64,000 nucleotides of DNA from Porcincola intestinalis (GCF_009696445.1 NZ_VULZ01000005.1:1-64000), one strand, 5' to 3'; shown: positions 6,062 to 15,143, counted from the stretch's first letter. The notes: generated by a model not told the origin, from the letters alone. Program-made: numbers and translations.

Positions 6062-7156
6062 ATGAAGTTGCCATCGACAGATGATAAGAAGATTACAAGA
6101 AAAGATATCGCTGAGATGGCAGGAGTTTCTGTCTCTGTAGTATCACGAGCGTTGAATAATAGTGGGTATGTTGAACAGGGGAAAAAGCAGAAGATTCTAA
6201 GCCTTGCGAAACAGTATGGGTATACACCGCATCCAGTTGCAATGACACTCCAGCAAGTGAGAAGCCGGCAGATTCTGTTTTTTTGCAAGGATATGCAAAA
6301 CCCATTCAATGTTGATTTGTACTATGGAATGATTGAGGCCGCTCAGTTACGTGGATATCTGGTATTGTTCAATGCCGCTATCAATTTTGACCGAATCAGG
6401 GACATCATGGTTGATGGAATTATATTACAAAATGACAGGCTTGCTTCGATTTACGCGGAGCAGTATGGGAAAAATTATTTTCTTCCGGTGGTAGCGGCCA
6501 GCTTCGGTAATCAGGAGAAAAATGCAGTCAGCATTCCGATTGTTGAATTCGATATGTATGAAGCCTGTATCCGTGCCATTGAGTATTTAAGAAAAAACGG
6601 ACATCGGAATATCGCTTACGCTGGACCGTATCCACGAACAGACAATAATGCGAGAAGCATCGCATGGCAGAATACAATGCGGAATGTGTTTAAGGACCGC
6701 CTGTACGATTATTTCTATGGAATCCATTACAGCGAGCTTGGACCAATGGAGGAGCTGAAAAAATTCCGAGCAGATTATATGAACCCTTTTTCAGTTGAGG
6801 AGACTTATTTTGAAAAGGGGAAAATCGCTGCAAACCTCATTGTTCAGAGAAATACAGATGCGACAGCAGTCATCTGCTTCAATGATGAAATGGCATTTGG
6901 TATGATCGCACAACTGCAGAGAATGGGTGTACGGGTGCCGGACGACATATCGGTTGTCAGCTTTGACTGTACCAACCAAAGAGATGCCCATTACCCGACA
7001 CTTACAGATATCGGTGTGAACCCGAGATATCAGGGCGAACGGCTGGCTAATTTATTAATCGATAAAATAGAACGCAAAAAGATCGCATATATTTCTAAAC
7101 TTCCAATCAAGGTATTTCCGGGGGATAGTGTAAAAAATAGAAATGCACTTGTGTAA
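6062..7156 (+). CDS. LacI-family transcriptional regulator (beta-galactoside locus)
   Basis: 364 residues. The N-terminal helix-turn-helix and hinge helix read ITRKDIAEMAGVSVSVVSRA then LNNSGYV and KQYGYTPHPVA, the LacI pattern. The rest is a periplasmic-binding-protein-like sugar-binding domain, with ending FNDEMAFGMIAQLQRMGVRV and DDISVVSFD characteristic of the family. It has its own promoter and precedes a CUT1 sugar transporter and a GH42 beta-galactosidase in the same direction, so it most likely controls that locus in response to a galactoside or breakdown product. Which sugar it senses cannot be read. An ATP/corepressor role through HPr-Ser-P and CcpA-like interaction is not indicated. 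Confidence 0.9.
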   Translation: MKLPSTDDKKITRKDIAEMAGVSVSVVSRALNNSGYVEQGKKQKILSLAKQYGYTPHPVAMTLQQVRSRQILFFCKDMQNPFNVDLYYGMIEAAQLRGYLVLFNAAINFDRIRDIMVDGIILQNDRLASIYAEQYGKNYFLPVVAASFGNQEKNAVSIPIVEFDMYEACIRAIEYLRKNGHRNIAYAGPYPRTDNNARSIAWQNTMRNVFKDRLYDYFYGIHYSELGPMEELKKFRADYMNPFSVEETYFEKGKIAANLIVQRNTDATAVICFNDEMAFGMIAQLQRMGVRVPDDISVVSFDCTNQRDAHYPTLTDIGVNPRYQGERLANLLIDKIERKKIAYISKLPIKVFPGDSVKNRNALV

Positions 7157-7192
7157 TCAGGATATTCAGGTGGCTTGGCCAGTCACCAGAAT

Positions 7193-7221
7193 CGGCATTG
7201 CATACAGCTGGTGCAATGCCG
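7193..7221 (+). promoter_or_regulatory. 10-bp inverted repeat before the sugar-binding protein gene
   Basis: CGGCATTGCA (7193-7202) and TGCAATGCCG (7212-7221) are perfect inverted copies with a 9-nt loop. No T-run follows. It could be an RNA hairpin limiting read-through from the regulator gene, or an operator for the downstream transporter genes. No clear promoter boxes are visible in the 100-bp gap. Confidence 0.4.
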
Positions 7222-7257
7222 GACATATTGTATCAATGAAAGTGAGGAGAAAATAAC

Positions 7258-8634
7258 ATGAAGAATTCAAACAGGTACTTTGCGCTGGGAATGTCAGTTC
7301 TCATGGTCGCAGGCATGGCAAATGCGGCAGTTGCGTTTGCAGGAGATTCTACAGAAGCATCGACTGAGGCTGCATCTGAACAGCTGAAAGGAGATCCGGA
7401 TATCTCTGCAGATATAGTTGTAGGGGGATGGCCTTCCGGAGATGATGCCTTTAAGGCAGCTCTGCCAGGGTTCAATAAGCTTTATCCGAATATTAACGTA
7501 GAGTTTCAGTTTACGGATACAACATCCTATCATCAGAATCTGGCAACTTCTCTGGCAGCGGGTTCCGGAGCGCCGGATGTAGCAATGGTTGAAGGTGCGT
7601 ATGTTGCCCAGTACAGGAATTCTTCTGCACTTGAAGACCTGAACGAACTGGGAGCGGCGGATTACAAGGATGACTTTGTGTCCTTTAAGTGGGATCAGTG
7701 TGTATCGGATGACGGGAAGAAGATGGAACTGATTCCATGGGATATCGGACCGGCGACACTGTTCTATCGGACAGATATATTTGAAAAAGCAGGCCTTCCG
7801 ACTGACCCGGAAGAAGTCGATCAGCTTCTTTCTACATGGGATGGTGTGATAAAAGCGGCGGAGACTGTCAAGGATAAGACAGACGCATGGTTTGTCCCGG
7901 ATGTTGCATACTTCTATCAGCTGCTTTTCCAGAACAGGGATTATTACGACAAAAAGCTGAATCTGAAGCTTGAACGGGATGGAGATATTGACTGTTTGAA
8001 TGCCATGATCAAGATGCGTGAAGAGGGGCTGGACATGAATGTCGACATGTGGTCGACGGAAGCCTATGCAGCATATGCGGACGGAACTATCGCCTGTGTT
8101 GCTTCCGGAGCGTGGTTTGGCGGATTCCTGAAAACAGATATTGACCCGAATGGGGCAGGGCATTGGGCTGTGTGCAATCTGCCCGCGGGGATTGGTGTCA
8201 AGAACTGGGGCGGTTCCTTCCTTGCAATCCCGAGTCAGAGCAAGAATAAGGAAGCTGCCTGGGATTTCATTCAGTATATGCTTTGCACAGCGGAAGGTCA
8301 GAACACGATGTTCCAGGCAGTAGACTACTTCCCGGCATATACTCCTGCATACGGGGATCCGATTTATGATGAGGAGGATCCGTATTTTGGTGGAGAAAAG
8401 ACGAAAGCACTTTGGGTAGAACTTGCCAAGCAGCTAGTCCCGGTTTACACAACACAGATGGATGTAACAGCAGAAGGACAGATTCTTACGACGGTCAACC
8501 AGGGACTTCAGGAAGGACTTGATGCGGAGGGAATCCGTGATCTGCTTGGAAAGAATATTGAGGATGCAACTGCAGAGCTCAAAAAGCAGCAGATTCAGAC
8601 ACTGAAGGACGCAGGCGTCTGGGATGGCGACTGA
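7258..8634 (+). CDS. Extracellular sugar-binding protein of a CUT1 ABC transporter
   Basis: 458 residues of the family-1 solute-binding type. A signal peptide covers about residues 1-28 (ALGMSVLMVAGMANAAVAFA). There is no lipobox cysteine, which is unusual for a Gram-positive binding protein that must stay at the membrane. Typical features are the N-terminal strand DIVVGGWPSGDDAFKAALPG, AAGSGAPDVAMVEG, and GGSFLAIPSQSKNKEAAWDF near the C-terminal lobe. It binds an oligosaccharide and hands it to the permeases encoded downstream; the GH42 enzyme of the locus points to a galactoside. A GAGGAG site precedes the ATG. A strong terminator separates it from the permease genes, which should give more binding protein than permease. 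Confidence 0.92.
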   Translation: MKNSNRYFALGMSVLMVAGMANAAVAFAGDSTEASTEAASEQLKGDPDISADIVVGGWPSGDDAFKAALPGFNKLYPNINVEFQFTDTTSYHQNLATSLAAGSGAPDVAMVEGAYVAQYRNSSALEDLNELGAADYKDDFVSFKWDQCVSDDGKKMELIPWDIGPATLFYRTDIFEKAGLPTDPEEVDQLLSTWDGVIKAAETVKDKTDAWFVPDVAYFYQLLFQNRDYYDKKLNLKLERDGDIDCLNAMIKMREEGLDMNVDMWSTEAYAAYADGTIACVASGAWFGGFLKTDIDPNGAGHWAVCNLPAGIGVKNWGGSFLAIPSQSKNKEAAWDFIQYMLCTAEGQNTMFQAVDYFPAYTPAYGDPIYDEEDPYFGGEKTKALWVELAKQLVPVYTTQMDVTAEGQILTTVNQGLQEGLDAEGIRDLLGKNIEDATAELKKQQIQTLKDAGVWDGD

Positions 8635-8673
8635 TTCTTCTGCAAAAAAGCTGGAGAGTGACAATATCAGATG

Positions 8674-8710
8674 AAACGGGCTGGGCTGCGTTCAGTCCAG
8701 CCCGTTTTTT
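8674..8710 (+). terminator. Strong intra-operon terminator between binding protein and permeases
   Basis: An 11-bp perfect stem (AAACGGGCTGG with CCAGCCCGTTT) with a 12-nt loop, ending in a T-run to 8710. Partial read-through would set the ratio of binding protein to permease. Confidence 0.9.
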
Positions 8711-8827
8711 GCTTACGATCAGCTTGTTGATTGCTGATAATTGATCAGAATTTGACTCTCGAATAATCGATATGTTCCTGTGATGAGTATCCGTCTGACC
8801 AGGATAAAGGAAGGAGGGAAAAAGGGC

Positions 8828-9799
8828 ATGAAGGAATTAAAGAAATATCGAGTTGCTTATCTCTATATTGCGCCGTTTTTTATCTTGTTTGGTATTTTCG
8901 GACTATTTCCAATTGTGTATGGACTATATCTGAGCTTCTTCCGCTGGGATGGAATGACTCAGATGCATTTCATCGGGATTGAAAATTATATCAGTATATT
9001 CAAGGACGTTCTGTTCTGGAGAGCGCTTAAAAATACACTTGTGATCGGAATCATTGCGCACATCCCGATCCTGCTCGGGGGACTTGCACTTGCCTTTATT
9101 CTGAATTCAAAACTCATCAAGGGCGAGAATATTTTCAAAACCATCTATTTTATGCCAATGGTGACATCTGCAGTTGCCATATCAATCGTTTTTCAGCAGA
9201 TGTTCGGCAACAATTATGGCGTTATCAACTATTTTAATGTCCTGCTTGGTGGAAACAAGATTAACTGGCTGGGCGGAGATGGAAGCCTGATCAAGGTTGC
9301 GGTTATTGTGATGTTTGCCTGGAAATGGGTTGGATGGAATATGGTCATATACCTGGCAGGAATGCAGGGAATCAGCAGTGACATATATGAGGCGGCATCC
9401 ATAGACGGAGCTAGTCAGACACAGGTTTTATTCAAGATTTGTATTCCACTGCTGAAGCCGATCATTATCTTTACGGTGATACAGTCGACGATCGGAATGT
9501 TTAATCTCTTTACGGAACCGTTTATCCTGACCAATCAGAACTGGAATGGCGGAACCAATAACGGCGGATTGACACTGATGATGTACTTGCTCAACAAGGC
9601 GCCGCAGGGTGGAACACTGTATGGATATGCTTCTGCTGTTGCATATATCATAACAATGATGATCGTGCTGATTTCGATTCTTGTTAATAAAGGGACAACC
9701 GATAAGAGCGATCCTGATTATATTGCACATCAGGATATGAAGCGCATGAGAAGAGAGCGCCGCAGGGCTGCAAGGCAGAAAGGAGCAGCTGGCGTATGA
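8828..9799 (+). CDS. CUT1 sugar ABC permease (MalF/UgpA type)
   Basis: 323 residues with about six membrane helices: near 10-35, 75-100, 105-130, 155-180, 215-240 and 275-300. The cytoplasmic coupling loop reads EAASIDGASQTQVLFKICIP (the EAA motif that contacts the ATPase). The ATG at 8828 with GGAGGG 9 nt upstream is preferred over an upstream reading from 8780. Its stop overlaps the start of the second permease (ATGA). It forms the membrane channel with that partner. No ATPase gene is present in the locus, so a shared MsmX-type ATPase encoded elsewhere is likely used (inference from known Bacillota CUT1 systems). Confidence 0.93.
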   Translation: MKELKKYRVAYLYIAPFFILFGIFGLFPIVYGLYLSFFRWDGMTQMHFIGIENYISIFKDVLFWRALKNTLVIGIIAHIPILLGGLALAFILNSKLIKGENIFKTIYFMPMVTSAVAISIVFQQMFGNNYGVINYFNVLLGGNKINWLGGDGSLIKVAVIVMFAWKWVGWNMVIYLAGMQGISSDIYEAASIDGASQTQVLFKICIPLLKPIIIFTVIQSTIGMFNLFTEPFILTNQNWNGGTNNGGLTLMMYLLNKAPQGGTLYGYASAVAYIITMMIVLISILVNKGTTDKSDPDYIAHQDMKRMRRERRRAARQKGAAGV

Positions 9800-10677
9800 G
9801 AATGCTATTATTGTTCGCGGCGATTGCCGTAATACTTATTCTGATACGAAAATTTGTTCCTCGTGGGAAAAAGATTGCGTTATATGCAGTACTGATCATT
9901 GTGGCATTGATCATGCTTCTTCCTTTTTATATGATGTTCGTCATGTCAACTCATACAACATCGGAAATATTCCATTTCCCGCCGTATATGACATTTGGAA
10001 AAAGCCTGATTGCGAACTTCAAGAGCATGAATGAGCAGGTCAATTTCATGAGGTCATTTATGAACAGCTGCATTGTAACGGTTTCTTATGTGGCTTTGGT
10101 ATTGTTTTTCTGCTCCATCGCTGGATACGCATTTGCCGTCTATGATTTTCCCGGAAGAAATACGCTCTTTGCAATTCTTCTGGGAACGATGATGATCCCG
10201 GCAACGGCCGGTGTGATTCCATGGTACATTATGATGAGCAGATTCCATTGGATTGATACATTCTGGGCGCTGATTGTTCCGAATTGTGCGAATGCATTTG
10301 GAATCTACTGGATGAGGCAGTATTGCAAAAATAACATCCCAGTCGCTTTGGTAGAAGCAGCCAGGATAGATGGATGTCCGGAAGTCTTTATTTTCTTCCG
10401 TGTGATTGCACCGATTCTGAAACCGGCCTATGCGGCACTTGGAATTATGAATTTTGTAAATGTATGGAATGACTTTATGCAGCCCATGATGGTGCTGAAA
10501 TCTCCCAAAATGCAGACACTCCCGCTTTTGCTCAGGGGGATGGTCGGAGATCGAGGGACGGACTACGGTGCAATGATGCTGGCAAGTACGTGTGCGGTCT
10601 TGCCAATCCTAATTGCATTTCTTTGTGCGTCAAAGTACTTTATGTCTGGTCTAACCGCAGGGGCAGTGAAAGAATAA
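9796..10677 (+). CDS. CUT1 sugar ABC permease (MalG/UgpE type)
   Basis: 293 residues and about six membrane helices, beginning with a long first segment (about 2-55) that appears to hold two hydrophobic stretches. The EAA loop reads VEAARIDGCPEVFIFFRVIA, followed by P, and the C-terminal helix ends SKYFMSGLTAGAVKE, as is usual in this family (YFM-GL--GAVK). It pairs with the upstream permease, with which it overlaps by 4 nt. The downstream beta-galactosidase begins about 30 nt after its stop, so import and hydrolysis are co-expressed. Confidence 0.94.
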   Translation: MRMLLLFAAIAVILILIRKFVPRGKKIALYAVLIIVALIMLLPFYMMFVMSTHTTSEIFHFPPYMTFGKSLIANFKSMNEQVNFMRSFMNSCIVTVSYVALVLFFCSIAGYAFAVYDFPGRNTLFAILLGTMMIPATAGVIPWYIMMSRFHWIDTFWALIVPNCANAFGIYWMRQYCKNNIPVALVEAARIDGCPEVFIFFRVIAPILKPAYAALGIMNFVNVWNDFMQPMMVLKSPKMQTLPLLLRGMVGDRGTDYGAMMLASTCAVLPILIAFLCASKYFMSGLTAGAVKE

Positions 10678-10710
10678 CAGTTTATGAGTGAGAACAGGAG
10701 GAAAACCAAC

Positions 10711-12789
10711 ATGAGTTATCTGCTGAATGGTGATCGCATCATCATGGGAACGGATTACTACCCGGAGCACTGGGATGAGCGACTGTGGGGACAGGATCTG
10801 GACAGGATGCACGAGACGGGCATCGAAGTCATCCGGGTGGCAGAATTTTCCTGGAATGTATTCGAACCAGCGGAGGGAGAATACTCTTATGACTTCTTTG
10901 ACAGATTCCTGGATCTGTGCGAAGAGAAGAACATGAAGGTGATTTTCTGCACGCCGACGGCGACACCGCCGGCGTGGATGACGGATAAGTATCCGGAAGT
11001 TCTGAATGCGCGCCAGGATGGTGTGCTTTACCGGCACGGTGCGAGAAGACATTATAACTATAATTCTGTTATCTATCAGCGATTCACACGGAACATCGTA
11101 GAGCGGCTTGGCGCTCACTATGCAAAGCGGGCATGCATCATCGGCTGGCAGCTTGACAATGAAATCAACTGTGAGAAAAATGAATTTTACTCGGAAAGTG
11201 ATACGCTGGCCTTCCGTGAGTTTTTGAAAGCGAAGTATGGAAGCATTCGGAATCTGAACAAAGCCTGGGGAACGGCGTTCTGGAATCAGACCTACACGGC
11301 CTGGGGGGAAGTGTATGTGCCGAGGACGACGTTGAGCAATAACACGAATCCCCATGAGGTGCTGGACTACAAACGCTTCGTATCGGACTCTGCATGCCGC
11401 TGGGCAAAGCTTCAGAGTGACATTCTCCGGAAATATGTGAAGCCAGGTGATTTCATCACGACAAACGGATTATTCGCGGATCTGGACAACCACCGGATGA
11501 CGCGCGACAGTCTGGATTTTATGACGTATGATTCCTACCCGAATATGGCATATGGCATCCATTCACACTTCACTGCTTTGACAACACTTAAGGATCGGAT
11601 CTGGGGGCTGAACTTGGATGAGGTGCGTGCGCTGAAGGGGACGTTTGGCATCATGGAGCAGCAGTCCGGCGCAAATGGCTGGAACACGGGGATGGAAGCG
11701 CCGACTCCTAGACCCGGTCAGATCACGCTGTGGACGATGCAGAGCATTGCACATGGGGCGGACTATATTAGTTATTTCCGCTGGCGGACAAGCACGATGG
11801 GGACAGAGATCTACTGGCATGGCATCCTGGATTATTCCGGAAGGGAGAATCGCAGAATCCGCGAGGTTCGGGAGATTCATGACAAGTTCGTCAGAATGTC
11901 TGAATTGGCCGGGACGCAGTATGAGGCAAAGGTCGGCATCATTGAAACCTACGACAATAAGTTCGATGCGGAACTCGACGAGTGGCACGGGGCCCTCGAC
12001 CGAATGAGCATGAATGGGCTGTATGCGGCCTCCCAGCATACGCATACTCCTGTCGATCTGATCTATCTGCCGTCGGAAGAGTCAGATACGTCCGAGGCGG
12101 ATGATCGCGAAGTTGTGGAGAAGCTGAGCCAGCATCGGGTTGTCTTCTATCCGCATGCGGTGATCCTGACAGAGCGCCAGGTCCGGATTCTGACAGCCTA
12201 CGTCGAACAGGGGGGAACGCTGGTGTTCGGCTGCCGCGCAGGGCTGAAGGATCCGACCGGGAAATGCGTACAGCAGAATCTCCCGGGACTCGCTGCAAAG
12301 CTGACTGGCGCAGATGTCACGGAGTTCACCCTGACTGCTGCGGATGAAGGCATGATTCATGCAGACTGGGATGGGACATCTGTGGAGGTGCCGGTATTCA
12401 ATGATGAGCTTCAGCCGCTGGAAGGAGCAAAGGCAGTAGGAACTTACAAGAATTCTTACTATACAGGGACGCCTGCACTGATTGAAAACAGCGTCGGAAA
12501 GGGAAAGGTTTACTATTTCGGAGGCTGCTTCTCAGAACAGACGGCGGCTGTATTCTTTGAAAAGCTGGATGTGATCGAATCTTATAAGGATCTTGTGGAA
12601 GCTCCGTCGGGCTGTGAGATTGCACTTCGAACCGGGAAGAACCGTCCGGGGTATCTGTTCGTCCTGAACTATGAGAAGACACCGCAGCTGATCCAGATTA
12701 AAAGAAAGTCGGTCGATCTGTATACAGGGGAGGAGCTGGAAGGAGAAAGACTGCTGGCCCCATATGAGACGCTGGTACTGAAGGTCTGA
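10711..12789 (+). CDS. GH42 beta-galactosidase
   Basis: 692 residues, the usual GH42 size. It hydrolyses terminal beta-D-galactosides, here probably in the cytoplasm because no signal peptide is present. The TIM-barrel begins GTDYYPEHWDERLWGQDLDR and continues IRVAEFSWNVFEPAEGEYSY. The acid/base glutamate is E151 in GWQLDNEINC, and the nucleophile is E316 in GIMEQQSGANGW. The C-terminal part (about 400-610) is the trimerisation domain with GGTLVFGCRAGLKD, followed by a small beta domain. The ATG at 10711 is chosen because AGGAGG lies 9 nt before it; an upstream ATG at 10684 would place that site inside the gene. The released galactose could enter the Leloir pathway through the galT gene 12 kb downstream. 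Confidence 0.95.
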   Translation: MSYLLNGDRIIMGTDYYPEHWDERLWGQDLDRMHETGIEVIRVAEFSWNVFEPAEGEYSYDFFDRFLDLCEEKNMKVIFCTPTATPPAWMTDKYPEVLNARQDGVLYRHGARRHYNYNSVIYQRFTRNIVERLGAHYAKRACIIGWQLDNEINCEKNEFYSESDTLAFREFLKAKYGSIRNLNKAWGTAFWNQTYTAWGEVYVPRTTLSNNTNPHEVLDYKRFVSDSACRWAKLQSDILRKYVKPGDFITTNGLFADLDNHRMTRDSLDFMTYDSYPNMAYGIHSHFTALTTLKDRIWGLNLDEVRALKGTFGIMEQQSGANGWNTGMEAPTPRPGQITLWTMQSIAHGADYISYFRWRTSTMGTEIYWHGILDYSGRENRRIREVREIHDKFVRMSELAGTQYEAKVGIIETYDNKFDAELDEWHGALDRMSMNGLYAASQHTHTPVDLIYLPSEESDTSEADDREVVEKLSQHRVVFYPHAVILTERQVRILTAYVEQGGTLVFGCRAGLKDPTGKCVQQNLPGLAAKLTGADVTEFTLTAADEGMIHADWDGTSVEVPVFNDELQPLEGAKAVGTYKNSYYTGTPALIENSVGKGKVYYFGGCFSEQTAAVFFEKLDVIESYKDLVEAPSGCEIALRTGKNRPGYLFVLNYEKTPQLIQIKRKSVDLYTGEELEGERLLAPYETLVLKV

Positions 12790-12824
12790 CAGGATCATCT
12801 GACAGAGAACCAACAACATTGTCG

Positions 12825-12869
12825 AAAGAAGGCATATCCTCAGATTTGAGGATGTGTCTTCTTTATTTT
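12825..12869 (+). terminator. Terminator of the beta-galactosidase locus
   Basis: An 18-bp stem (12825-12842 with 12847-12864, two G-U pairs) around a 4-nt loop, followed by ATTTT. Confidence 0.8.
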
Positions 12870-12945
12870 GGATACAAAATAGACACGATTTCAGAGTATG
12901 ATCGTTTTCTGACAGGCCGATTGTTTATTTGGAGAGGGTTTCCAT

Positions 12946-13473
12946 ATGGATATGGCGATTTTGAATTTTATACAGAACCATCTGAGAAGTACAGTCGGGG
13001 ATCATCTGTTTCCGGCCATCACCGCGCTCGGGAATGCAGGACTGGTCTGGCTGGTGCTGGCGGTAGTTTTACTGATTCTCCCGAGAACAAGAAAGCTGGG
13101 GCTTGTCGTGACGGCGGCGCTTGTCCTGGAGGCGATTCCCTGTAACCTCATTCTGAAACCGCTGGTCGCAAGAGCTCGTCCGTTCGCGGTCAATCCGGCT
13201 GTAGAGCTGCTGATTGCGAAGCCGACTGATTTCTCGTTCCCGTCCGGGCATACCAGCGCTTCTTTTGCCGTTGTCTCTGCCTTGTTTTTCAGGAAAGAGA
13301 GACTGTGGATACCGGCAGGGATTCTGGCAGCTCTGATTGCTTTCTCACGGCTGTATCTGTATGTACACTATCCGACTGATGTGCTGGCCGGGGCGCTGAT
13401 CGGGATACTGGCCGGGTGGATCGCCGTGAGAGGGGCGGACGCCATACAAGTCAGAAGACACGCTGAAATCTGA
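12946..13473 (+). CDS. PAP2-family membrane phosphatase
   Basis: 175 residues with about five membrane helices. It carries the three PAP2 motifs: KPLVARARPF (K-x6-RP), FSFPSGHTSASFA (PSGH, catalytic His) and SRLYLYVHYPTDV (SR-x5-H-x3-D). Such enzymes remove phosphate from lipid phosphates such as undecaprenyl pyrophosphate or phosphatidic acid on the outer face of the membrane. GGAGAGG lies 8 nt before the ATG. It stands alone, convergent with the minus-strand pair 13522-14887, so its exact substrate is not suggested by context. An undecaprenyl pyrophosphate phosphatase role is one possibility. Confidence 0.9.
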   Translation: MDMAILNFIQNHLRSTVGDHLFPAITALGNAGLVWLVLAVVLLILPRTRKLGLVVTAALVLEAIPCNLILKPLVARARPFAVNPAVELLIAKPTDFSFPSGHTSASFAVVSALFFRKERLWIPAGILAALIAFSRLYLYVHYPTDVLAGALIGILAGWIAVRGADAIQVRRHAEI

Positions 13474-13521
13474 TCTGCTCATCCGGCCCGGACAGACCGG
13501 AAACAGATGAGGAAGAGCACC

Positions 13522-14331
13522 TCAGGAATGACCAGATTCAGCGATTGCCTGTTCGATGTCGATGCCGCAGGTGTCCTGGATGCCGTCAGAGAACACGCTG
13601 AGGAGCGCACTGGTCTTCTGACCATACATAATACCGAGGCTGAGCGCCGCGAAGATGAAGTTGCTGTCTGAATCGACCCAGAGCGCATAGGGCTGATGGG
13701 TGTCATCGTCCTTGTCCCCGCCTGACACCGTCGGGTCACCGTAGGCAAGCGTACACTGGCTGGTCAGATCCAGAAAGGCATCCTGGTCCATGAAAAATTC
13801 ATAGACGCCGCCGGTCAGTTTTTTCTTTTCAAACACGTAAAAAGAAGTGGCATCGTACCCGCCGATCGAGTATCCCTTGATGCCGAGAGTGGTGATGCCA
13901 CTCTTTTCAAGAGCGGCCTTACCGGTGAGAGACCGGCCGGAGGCATCAATCCCTTTCAGTGAATAATCAATGGTATTCTCCATGTCAGGCAGGATGACCT
14001 CTTTGCGGATGTCTTCTTCAGAGGTTCCCCATGGAAATCCGTGAAAGGAAGTAATCGAAAGCTTCCCATCCGGACTAGTATCTTCTGCATCCACGCGGGA
14101 TTCGGCTGTCTCTGTCTCCTCCTCGGTGCTTTCCTGAGCAGCCAGTTTTCCGGCTTCTTTTTCCTGGTTTTCGTAGTAATCTTCTGCACTGTCACCCCGT
14201 TTTGCGATCTCTTCACTCACTCTCTTTGAATAATCCTCGAAAGCCTGATCGTCCGCAAGAGCAGGAAGCGAGTAGACAGAGCAAAGAAGGAGCGTCGCGG
14301 ATAAGGCTGCGACGAAAATCTGGTTTTTCAA
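13522..14331 (-). CDS. Secreted protein of unknown function
   Basis: 269 residues from a TTG start that has GGAGGT 6 nt upstream on the minus strand; a longer frame from 14424 overlaps the neighbouring gene and lacks a site. A signal peptide is clear (KNQIFVAALSATLLLCSVYS then LPALA, cut before DDQ). An acidic, Glu/Thr-rich linker (about 35-80) follows, then a folded domain beginning SITSFHGFPWGTSEEDIRKE and containing YGDPTVSGGDKDDDTHQPYA. 'FPWGTS..DI' repeats are seen in some exported Clostridia proteins, but I cannot name a family. It lies 43 nt downstream of a DUF402 gene on the same strand and is probably co-transcribed with it. Confidence 0.7.
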   Translation of the reverse strand: MKNQIFVAALSATLLLCSVYSLPALADDQAFEDYSKRVSEEIAKRGDSAEDYYENQEKEAGKLAAQESTEEETETAESRVDAEDTSPDGKLSITSFHGFPWGTSEEDIRKEVILPDMENTIDYSLKGIDASGRSLTGKAALEKSGITTLGIKGYSIGGYDATSFYVFEKKKLTGGVYEFFMDQDAFLDLTSQCTLAYGDPTVSGGDKDDDTHQPYALWVDSDSNFIFAALSLGIMYGQKTSALLSVFSDGIQDTCGIDIEQAIAESGHS

Positions 14332-14374
14332 AAGACACCTCCACAACTGGACTGAACATTGTCCGGAAACAATA

Positions 14375-14887
14375 TCAGGCGTCCAGCAGATGGTCCTTGT
14401 CTGCCTGTTCTGCATCATTGACATATGCCTGAAGCGTTCCGAAATTTCCTTTATATATAATTTGAAGCAGACGGTCGAGATGCCTCAGTGCTGCCTGGAG
14501 CTGATCCGGCGTGATCAGGCTGTCCCGCTGGGCGTCTGCCAGTTCATCAAGATCCACAACCCGCACCTGACCGTCCGGGTAGACGATAACATCCGCAAGA
14601 AGATCGGTGAAAATGTATGTGTCGATCTCTTCTTCCTGTGAGAAGCTGGTCTCAATGATGTCGCAGTACCAGGAAATCAGCTGGTCTTCGTGGTCATAGA
14701 ACTTGCTGACCTTGATGCCTCGTTCCGGAAAATAGCACGAATATCCATGGGACAGTGTCTTCTTCGGGTGGAGTGTTTTCCACTTCGTGATGATGGTCTC
14801 ATTGTCGCGGTGCAGCAGAATGTCGTCCTTTAACAAAATACACTCGGACGGGATGATGCGCCTTCTGTATAGCCTCAGACCTTCCAT
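14375..14887 (-). CDS. DUF402-domain protein (nucleotide phosphatase-like)
   Basis: 170 residues. The central part shows the DUF402 pattern: ISWYCDIIETSFSQEEEIDT, then FTDLLADVIVYPDGQVRVVD and LDELADAQRDSLITPDQ. Characterised DUF402 members include the FomD hydrolase and Bacillota nucleoside tri-/diphosphate phosphatases that use two metal ions held by the conserved Asp/Glu residues seen here. The conserved aromatic 'W-Y-DI' and 'DLDEL' motifs are present, so it is probably active. It starts with MEGLRLYRRR and is first in a two-gene minus-strand unit with the secreted protein. What substrate it uses in this cell is unknown. Confidence 0.8.
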   Translation of the reverse strand: MEGLRLYRRRIIPSECILLKDDILLHRDNETIITKWKTLHPKKTLSHGYSCYFPERGIKVSKFYDHEDQLISWYCDIIETSFSQEEEIDTYIFTDLLADVIVYPDGQVRVVDLDELADAQRDSLITPDQLQAALRHLDRLLQIIYKGNFGTLQAYVNDAEQADKDHLLDA

Positions 14888-15120
14888 GATCGTTCCCTTT
14901 CCACGCTCGGGCGTTGCAATTTGAACTTTGCTTCATTCTATCCTTAGGAATTTGAATTGTAAATACAGCTTTATACATTTATAGAAGTGGCTTGAATTGG
15001 CTTGAAAAACAGACTGAAATGGACAGCTGAAATTCCTGAACAATAGTTTATTAAAATACTTAACCAGTAAAGAATTAATGAATAATAAATAAACTAATAA
15101 TTTGTAGAATATCAACGAAA

Positions 15121-15137
15121 TTGTGCATATAGCACAA
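15121..15137. promoter_or_regulatory. Palindromic operator candidate TTGTGC-N5-GCACAA
   Basis: A perfect 6-bp inverted repeat with a 5-nt AT centre, ending 6 nt before the -35 box of the Opp-type locus promoter. Position and symmetry suit a dimeric regulator; the LacI-family protein encoded at 23869 is the natural candidate (inference). Confidence 0.5.
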
Positions 15138-15143
15138 ATAATG

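Noticed and set aside
7294-8163. Minus-strand open frame opposite the sugar-binding protein
   Set aside because: Cys/Arg-rich, no motif, and the plus-strand gene is complete and recognised.
12819-13145. Plus-strand frame of 108 residues between the beta-galactosidase and the PAP2 gene
   Set aside because: It runs through the terminator hairpin and then overlaps the PAP2 gene in another frame; the tail is not protein-like.
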